A stretch of 64,000 nucleotides of DNA, taken from contig NZ_JAGGLU010000007.1 in NCBI RefSeq assembly GCF_017874575.1, positions 1 to 64,000 of the forward strand, read 5' to 3'. The stretch comes from Lactobacillus colini. GTDB lineage: Bacteria; Bacillota; Bacilli; Lactobacillales; Lactobacillaceae. Both the position numbers and the translations under genes were made by a program. How positions within the stretch are numbered: the first letter of the stretch is position 1; the number at the start of each line of letters is the position of its first letter. The notes under the pieces are model-generated. The model saw only the letters and a program-made list of their open reading frames with translations. It was not told the DNA's origin and searched no databases. Below are positions 58,553-64,000 of this stretch, piece by piece.

Positions 58553-60625
58553 ATGTCCAAACGTTCCTCGAAGATTAATCAATCTCTTTCCCAATTGGGT
58601 CAAGCTTTTATGCTGCCTATTGCAATCTTACCAGTTGCGGGTCTTTTACTAGGTCTTGGTGGTGCCTTAACCAATGATGCAGCTATTCATACATATTCAT
58701 GGTTAAATCAACAATGGTTACAAACCATCTTAAAGATTATGAACTTTGCCGGTAATGCTGTGTTCAGTAATTTAGCCTTGATCTTCTCAATTGGATTAGC
58801 TGTTGGACTGGCCAAAGGTGATAAAGGCACAGCGGGACTAGCTGGTGGAGTTGCATACCTTGTATATTCTGCTACTATTGCTGGATTCTTGCAATTGTTT
58901 AGTCCTAAAAACACCATTGATACGGGAGTTTTAGGTGCAATAGTTATTGGCTCTACAGTAGCTTATCTACATAATCATTATAGAAAAGTGCAATTACCTC
59001 AATTTTTAGGATTTTTTGGTGGTTCAAGATTTATACCAATAATTTCATCTTTAGTAGCTATCGTTATTGGCGCAATTTTCTTCGTTATTTGGCCACCAAT
59101 TCAATCTTGGCTAACATCAGCAGGTTATGCAATTGCTAAAATGGGTAGTTTTGGCAGTTTCTTGTATGGATTTTTATTAAGATTAACTGGTGCAGTTGGA
59201 TTACACCATACTATATATCCTATGTTTTGGTACACTGCTCTTGGTGGTACTGCAGATGTTGCTGGCAAGACCGTTGTTGGTGCACAGAATATCTTCTTTG
59301 CTCAATTAGCTGATCCTAATCATCATGGGCTATTTACTTATGGTACCCGCTTTTTTGCTGGTAGATTTGCTACAATGATGTTTGGCTTGCCAGGCGCTGC
59401 CTTAGCTATGTATCTTTGTTTACCAAAGATTAACCGTAAAAAAGACGGCGGTTTATATTTATCAGGTGGTTTAACTTCATTCTTAACTGGTATCACTGAA
59501 CCTATCGAATATACTTTTTTATTTGTAGCTCCTTGGCTATATGTAATCCATGCCTTCTTAGATGGGGTTTCATTCTATGTTGCTGATATCATGAATATTA
59601 GAATTGGGAATTCATTCTCAGGAGGATTCATTGACTATTTACTATTTGGAGTTTTACAAGGACAAGATAAGACTAATTGGCCTAACGTACTCATTATGGG
59701 TATAATTTGGTTCTTCTTATACTTCTTCATCTTTACACTATGTATCAAAAAGTTCCATGTTGGAATTCCTGGTATGGAAGTCACGGAAAATAAAGAAGCC
59801 GAGTCAATTCTAACCAATTCATCAACAACTGATAATAAACTATTTAATGAATCAGCCGCAATTATTACTGCACTAGGCGGTATTAATAATATTGAAACTG
59901 TATCAGCTTGCGCAACTAGGCTTCGTGTGTCACTGAAAGACAATAATATTATCAATGAAGATGTATTTAAAATGTTAGGCGCTCCTGGTGTCTTAAAAGT
60001 TGGTAGTGGTATTCAGGCTATCTTTGGTGGTAAAGCAGATATCTATAGTCAAGAAATTAACGACATTCTTACTAACCCCTCTGTATTAGAAAACACAAAA
60101 TCGATTAATACAGTATCTCCTGCCCCATCTATCAAACCAACAGCAGAAAAGCATAACGAAACAATAAGCTTCTCTGCTCCAGTTAATGGGATATACACTG
60201 ATTTAGGCAATGTAAAGGATGATGTCTTCTCAAAGAAAATGATGGGCGAAGGATTCGCAATAATACCTTCTGATGGATTAATCTATAGCCCCATAAATGC
60301 AAAAATCACTTCAATATTTAAAACAAAGCACGCTATAGGTCTAATTACTGACGATGGCTTAGAGGTATTGTTACACCTAGGTCTTGATACTGTAGAACTT
60401 GAAGGAAAGCCATTTGATATTAAAGTAAAGACTGGCGATACTGTTACAACTGAAACTTTAATTGCTCAGATGGATATTGATCAAATAAAGAAACATGGAA
60501 AAGATCCTATAGTTCTAACTCTAATAACTAATTCAGCTACAAATGTTGCATCAGTTGTTAAAGAGACATCAAATGGAACTACAGTATCATCTAAAAAGAA
60601 AGTATTTGAAGTAAGAACTAAATAA
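58553..60625 (+). CDS. PTS EIICBA, glucose/GlcNAc superfamily (probable ManNAc transporter)
   Basis: A 690-residue fused transporter. The EIIC domain (1-400) starts LSQLGQAFMLPIAILPVAGL and has GAVGLHHTIYPMFWYTALGG and TSFLTGITEPIEYTFLF. The EIIB domain (about 430-510) has the phosphorylated Cys of SACATRLRVSLKD near residue 452. The EIIA domain (about 545-690) has KHAIGLITDDGLEVLLHLGLDTV with its His near 607. The start follows AAAGGAGGAAAATCTG. Adjacent nanE points to ManNAc as cargo; GlcNAc or glucosamine would not need the epimerase. Confidence 0.88.
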   Translation: MSKRSSKINQSLSQLGQAFMLPIAILPVAGLLLGLGGALTNDAAIHTYSWLNQQWLQTILKIMNFAGNAVFSNLALIFSIGLAVGLAKGDKGTAGLAGGVAYLVYSATIAGFLQLFSPKNTIDTGVLGAIVIGSTVAYLHNHYRKVQLPQFLGFFGGSRFIPIISSLVAIVIGAIFFVIWPPIQSWLTSAGYAIAKMGSFGSFLYGFLLRLTGAVGLHHTIYPMFWYTALGGTADVAGKTVVGAQNIFFAQLADPNHHGLFTYGTRFFAGRFATMMFGLPGAALAMYLCLPKINRKKDGGLYLSGGLTSFLTGITEPIEYTFLFVAPWLYVIHAFLDGVSFYVADIMNIRIGNSFSGGFIDYLLFGVLQGQDKTNWPNVLIMGIIWFFLYFFIFTLCIKKFHVGIPGMEVTENKEAESILTNSSTTDNKLFNESAAIITALGGINNIETVSACATRLRVSLKDNNIINEDVFKMLGAPGVLKVGSGIQAIFGGKADIYSQEINDILTNPSVLENTKSINTVSPAPSIKPTAEKHNETISFSAPVNGIYTDLGNVKDDVFSKKMMGEGFAIIPSDGLIYSPINAKITSIFKTKHAIGLITDDGLEVLLHLGLDTVELEGKPFDIKVKTGDTVTTETLIAQMDIDQIKKHGKDPIVLTLITNSATNVASVVKETSNGTTVSSKKKVFEVRTK

Positions 60626-60654
60626 TTTTTTTAAAATTGCTTATTTAACATGTT

Positions 60655-60699
60655 AAAAAGCGGAATCCCAGCTATAGTATAGCCAAGGTTCCGCTTTTT
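60655..60699. terminator. Terminator after the EIICBA gene
   Basis: The arms AAAAAGCGGAA and TTCCGCTTTTT pair perfectly around a long loop with its own short inner pairing, and T runs lie on both strands. Confidence 0.8.
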
Positions 60700-60711
60700 G
60701 TGGCTTATTGA

Positions 60712-61167
60712 TTAATGGAATTGCATTCCCCCCCCATCAATCTCTAAAGTTTGACCAGTCATGTAGTCTGAATCGCTACTTGCTAAAAAAGCAACGCCAT
60801 TTGCCACATCTTCTGGTTTAGACAATCTATTTAATGCTATGCCTTCAGAACAGATTTTTATACCAAATTCATCATCTTTACCTGCTTGCTTCCCTAATTT
60901 ATGTGCGATACTTCTTAGTAATGGTGTATCTACTTGACCAGGGGCGTAACAATTTACTGTTATTCCTTGTGATGCTAATTCTTTTGCTACCGACTGAGTT
61001 ATACCACGTACAGCGAATTTCGACCCACTATAAATTACTGATCCATATGAACCCACTACTCCAACTTGTGAACTACAGTTAATTATTTTTCCAATAATTT
61101 CTATGTCTATGCGTTTCTTCTTTTTATAGTAATCACTTGACCAAAGCAAGTAAATTGTTCTATTCAA
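60712..61167 (-). pseudogene. Acetoin/diacetyl reductase-like SDR, 5'-truncated
   Basis: The frame reads IIGKIINCSSQVGVVGS, YSGSKFAVRGITQSVAKELA and DYMTGQTLEIDGGG, the C-terminal half of a BudC-type short-chain dehydrogenase with Ser, Tyr and Lys of the active site. The N-terminal nucleotide-binding half (TGxxxGIG, NNAG) is missing; the first 30 residues are unrelated. It cannot bind NAD and is a pseudogene. Confidence 0.8.
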
Positions 61168-61203
61168 TAATTTAACTAATTTAAAAATATTTGCCGTTTT
61201 TTG

Positions 61204-61250
61204 CGTAATTTATGATGGAGGATAAATCTACCTCCTTCCAATAAATTACG
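61204..61250 (+). promoter_or_regulatory. Long hairpin upstream of the Rpn-type gene
   Basis: Outer arms CGTAATTTAT and ATAAATTACG pair perfectly, and inner arms GGAGG and CCTCC also pair. It lies 14 bases before the ATG at 61265 and just ahead of AAAGGACG. It may control translation or be a relic of an element end. Confidence 0.45.
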
Positions 61251-61264
61251 AAAGGACGTATCAA

Positions 61265-62086
61265 ATGCTAAGAAGAAGTTATCTAGCCGGTGACTTTAAA
61301 CAAGATCTGACACTTGATCCAATCTTTGGTTATGTGATGAGCAAGAAAGAAAATTGCTTGCATCTCTTGCAAATGGCACTACCAGAATTAGACATTCAAG
61401 AGATCGTTGACATCTCACCGCAAAAGCCGATTGACCTGAACTTATTTGAAAAGACATCAAGACTAGATGTCTATGCTAAGGATAAGCAAGAGCGAGTTTA
61501 TGATATTGAGATGCAGAACTTGCCGGTTGATTTTTTGACTAGGAGGGCTTGGTATTATCTACGGCAGTTAAATATACCTAAGCCCGGAGAAAATTATGAC
61601 CACGTTAAGGCATCATATGTGATCTTCTTTTGTATGTTTGATCCCTTTAATGAGGATAGAGCAGCTTACAGATTTGACTTTACTGAACAAAGAAATCATA
61701 ATTTAACTATAGAGAATGTAGGACATTTGTTATTCTTTAATGCAAAGGGCAAGGATAGAAACAATATAACACCGCAAATGGCGGAATTCTTAGATTATTT
61801 AAATGGTCAAGTATCTAAGAAGCCAAGTAAGTATATCATTCAACTAAATGACGACATTAAAGAATACACGAGTAAATCGGAATGGGGCGAGATTATGAAT
61901 CAGATTGCTTTAATGAGAGAGAATATTCAAGAAGATGATAGACGTGAGGCTGTATCAAAAATGATTGAATTATGCCGTGAAGATTTTAATCTTGATGATA
62001 ACAAGATATTATCATTATTGACTAAAAGATATGGTGATGACTTCACTAAAGATCAACTTCAAGAGATGATTGAACAGACCAAATAA
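61265..62086 (+). CDS. Rpn-family PD-(D/E)XK nuclease/transposase-like protein
   Basis: A 273-residue protein of the Rpn/PDDEXK transposase group. The N-terminus DLTLDPIFGYVMSKKENCLH is typical, and SRLDVYAKDKQERVYDIEMQ (about 80-100) carries the Asp and the Glu-x-Gln of the nuclease core. RRAWYYLRQL follows. C-terminal residues (EMIEQ) are charged. Such proteins promote recombination. No terminal repeats were found to define a full IS. Confidence 0.85.
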   Translation: MLRRSYLAGDFKQDLTLDPIFGYVMSKKENCLHLLQMALPELDIQEIVDISPQKPIDLNLFEKTSRLDVYAKDKQERVYDIEMQNLPVDFLTRRAWYYLRQLNIPKPGENYDHVKASYVIFFCMFDPFNEDRAAYRFDFTEQRNHNLTIENVGHLLFFNAKGKDRNNITPQMAEFLDYLNGQVSKKPSKYIIQLNDDIKEYTSKSEWGEIMNQIALMRENIQEDDRREAVSKMIELCREDFNLDDNKILSLLTKRYGDDFTKDQLQEMIEQTK

Positions 62087-62446
62087 AATTATTAAGGCGG
62101 CTGAAAAGTCGCCTTTTTTATCAACAATGTTTACTGTGGTGCGGCAACTATCCTGCTTAATTTCCATCATCAAGTATTCCAATACTCCCTTTTCAATTAC
62201 AGCTTTATTGATGTTCTCAATTTGCTTTTCACACAAACACTGCATTATATCATTCTGTATATACGTCAGCTATTTACTTGACTAAGGTTGCATTTATATT
62301 ACTTTATGTAAAAATATCGTCTTTAATCGATAAACTATTCGTTTTAATATTTTTTATCTATTATAGTCGATAAAAAATATATTTTTTTGATTTTATAGAA
62401 TATATTAGATAAAATTTAAGTAAAATATCCATGATGGAGTAATAAA
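62087..62446. other. Intergenic region with a terminator and an inverted repeat
   Basis: A terminator hairpin (62094-62119: AAGGCGGC, loop TGAAAA, GTCGCCTT, T run) ends the Rpn gene. At 62347-62358 and 62369-62380 are the perfect arms ATATTTTTTATC and GATAAAAAATAT, about 67 bases before the next gene. A minus-strand frame at 62015-62245 has no family resemblance and is not called. Confidence 0.55.
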
Positions 62447-63640
62447 ATGATACAAAGACCTAGTTACATGAAATTTTTTAATGAGTTTAAGGATTCTGAA
62501 TTTATTAAAGTGATTACAGGAGTTCGACGCTCAGGAAAAACATATCTAATGAATATGTTTATTGATGAACTTAAGAAGTCTGGTGTAAAAGATGACCAAA
62601 TTATTCATATTAATTTTGAAAGTATGCAATATTCTAAAATTCATACGGCACAAGATTTATACGATTATGTAAGTGTCAGAAAATTAGACGATCAGAAAAA
62701 TTATTTATTTTTTGATGAAATTCAATACGTTAATGAATGGGAAAAAGCCATTAATAGTTTTCGGATTGACTTTGATTCAGATATTTATGTTACTGGTTCT
62801 AATTCACATTTACTTTCAGGAGAATTGGCAACACTATTATCTGGTAGATATGTTCAGCTGACTATTTATCCAATTTCATTTGCGGAGTTTTTTAATTATA
62901 AAAATGGTCAATACTTCCAAGAAAATGAACTATTCGAACAATATCTTCAAGTTGGTGGCTTTCCTAATTCAATCCTAGCGCCAAGTGAGGAGTTTCGTAA
63001 CACTGTATTGCACGATATTTTTAATACAATTATGTATCGCGATGTAGCACTACGTTCCACTGTCAAGAATGAACGAGCAATTACTGTGCTTGCAGAATAT
63101 ATGATGAGCGAAGTTGGAAACTCCGTTTCAGCAAACAAGATAGCCAATAATTTAAAATCTAGCGGCTTTAAAATTAGTACAGATACTGTTATTTCATATA
63201 TGAATCTTTTAGAACAAGCATTTATATTCTATAAGGCTCGCAGATATGATCTTCGTGGTAAAAAGTGGTTACAAACTTTAGGAAAGTATTATGTAGTCGA
63301 TAATACTTTACGCAATATTCAACTTAATCGTTCTTCTCACGATAATTTAGGGCATACTTTAGAAAATATTGTTTATATTGAGTTATTGCGACGTGGATAT
63401 CAAGTTGATGTGGGAAATTATGATAATAAAGAAATAAATTTTATCGCACGCAAAGGCGAAAAAATTGAGTACTATCAAGTAACTTTGCAATTACCCGTTG
63501 GTAGCAATCGTGAAACTGATAATCTACGATTTATTCCAGATGGCTACCCAAAAACAGTACTGTCTCTTAATGCTAATGATGAAGGCGTTATTGATGGCAT
63601 TCAGGTTAAGTATGTTCTTGACTGGCTTTTAGGAAAATAA
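62447..63640 (+). CDS. AAA ATPase with DUF4143 domain
   Basis: A 397-residue protein. Walker A is GVRRSGKT at 25-32, Walker B is YLFFDEIQYV (about 85-94), and the sensor VTGSNSHLLSGELATLLSGR follows. The C-terminal DUF4143 domain (about 195-360) resembles a nuclease-like fold and has VYIELLRRGYQVDVGNY and INFIARKGEKIEYYQV. Such proteins are common in bacteria, often near mobile DNA; function is unclear. It is preceded by an inverted repeat that may be a self-regulatory operator. Confidence 0.85.
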   Translation: MIQRPSYMKFFNEFKDSEFIKVITGVRRSGKTYLMNMFIDELKKSGVKDDQIIHINFESMQYSKIHTAQDLYDYVSVRKLDDQKNYLFFDEIQYVNEWEKAINSFRIDFDSDIYVTGSNSHLLSGELATLLSGRYVQLTIYPISFAEFFNYKNGQYFQENELFEQYLQVGGFPNSILAPSEEFRNTVLHDIFNTIMYRDVALRSTVKNERAITVLAEYMMSEVGNSVSANKIANNLKSSGFKISTDTVISYMNLLEQAFIFYKARRYDLRGKKWLQTLGKYYVVDNTLRNIQLNRSSHDNLGHTLENIVYIELLRRGYQVDVGNYDNKEINFIARKGEKIEYYQVTLQLPVGSNRETDNLRFIPDGYPKTVLSLNANDEGVIDGIQVKYVLDWLLGK

Positions 63641-63732
63641 AAACTTAAATTAAGGTATAAATGTTGTATAGTAAGTGACTTTCAGATCATTTACTATATT
63701 TTTTTAATTGTCTAACTTTCTGAACATAAAAA

Positions 63733-63779
63733 AATCCTACCCCCCCGTGGATAAATTTATATATTTGGGAGGTAGGATT
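63733..63779. terminator. Terminator between convergent genes
   Basis: Arms AATCCTACC and GGTAGGATT pair with inner C and G runs around an AT-rich loop. It lies just beyond the 3' ends of the ATPase gene and the leftward partial gene. Confidence 0.7.
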
Positions 63780-63806
63780 GTATCAACTCTTTTATTGCTT
63801 TATCTA

Positions 63807-64000
63807 TTATCTTGCATCCTCAGGTATACCAGCATAAAGTCTATTTACGATTACTTCTACTGGTTCAATTTCATGAATCATAGAGATACCTAAGCCAAAT
63901 GAAGCAATACCTTTATCTAGCTTGCCGAATAACATACCTTGACGCAAGTCGTCATAGCCACCAGCTGCATCCCAGATTTCATTAGCTGTAGCTCCTGCTT
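63807..64000 (-). CDS. Nitronate monooxygenase/FabK-like flavoprotein, C-terminal part
   Basis: The minus-strand frame enters from the window edge and stops at 63807-63809. The last 64 residues include GGYDDLRQGMLFGKLDKGI, then ASFGLGISMIHEIEPVEVIV and NRLYAGIPEDAR, which fits the end of nitronate monooxygenase/enoyl reductase FabK-type TIM-barrel enzymes. Family assignment rests on this short tail. Confidence 0.6.
   Translation of the reverse strand, partial: AGATANEIWDAAGGYDDLRQGMLFGKLDKGIASFGLGISMIHEIEPVEVIVNRLYAGIPEDAR

Noticed and set aside
62015..62245. Minus-strand frame of 76 codons at the end of the Rpn gene
   Set aside because: It crosses the terminator at 62094-62119, lacks a good ribosome binding site and resembles no family.

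Overview
The window looks like a chromosomal segment of a Lactobacillus, probably from the acidophilus/crispatus/johnsonii-gasseri branch. The DNA is AT-rich, genes start with ATG behind strong GGAGG-type ribosome binding sites, catabolite-response (cre) boxes stand before most operons, and the gene content (many PTS sugar transporters, IS3/IS66/IS4-type remnants, GH42/GH36/GH1/GH78 glycosidases) is typical of the genus. The species cannot be fixed from the sequence alone. No rRNA, tRNA or CRISPR array was seen.

Nearly all of the window is a carbohydrate-uptake island made of small cassettes, each with its own regulator. Left to right: IS3 and IS66 remnants (1-770). An alpha-L-rhamnosidase with an orphan cellobiose-type EIIC, divergent from an AraC regulator (870-5510). 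A complete L-sorbose locus, sorFABCD divergent from sorRE, with a 53-residue membrane protein where sorG (aldolase) would sit in Lactobacillus casei (5620-11670). An orphan EIIC overlapping an Eis-like acetyltransferase gene (12004-14404). A nucleoside hydrolase, DcuC-type permease and GntR operon (14925-17992). A flavoprotein reductase with an FMN-attachment domain and divergent LysR, flanked by two degenerate copies of one IS4-type element (18103-23124). A beta-glucoside operon bglP-bglA-membrane protein with divergent RpiR (23128-28071). A second LysR/flavoprotein pair (28237-30665), then IS66 debris (30668-31793).

The middle holds a long operon that runs leftward from 39655: a LicR-type activator, an M42 aminopeptidase, PTS EIIA, EIIB and EIIC, an RDD membrane protein, an Xaa-Pro peptidase and a PatB/MalY-type PLP enzyme. 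It contains no glycosidase, so the imported compound may be a sugar-amino acid or sugar-peptide conjugate. This is the most unusual system in the window. A third LysR/flavoprotein pair follows (40173-42670).

The right part has an antiterminator-controlled EIIA-LicT-EIIBC-ChbG operon with a visible RAT/terminator leader (42747-46494). Next come an EIIC-DUF3284-alpha-galactosidase-beta-galactosidase operon under a LacI regulator (46509-53796), a secreted carboxylesterase (54287-55978), and an RpiR-AraC pair divergent from nanE plus an EIICBA transporter, probably for N-acetylmannosamine (56075-60625). The end holds a broken dehydrogenase gene, an Rpn-type nuclease, a DUF4143 ATPase and the 3' end of a nitronate monooxygenase-like gene.

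The common logic is import and phosphorylation by PTS, intracellular cleavage or conversion, a local regulator for specificity, and CcpA (through cre) for overall glucose control. The three flavoprotein reductases suggest use of organic electron acceptors during fermentation.
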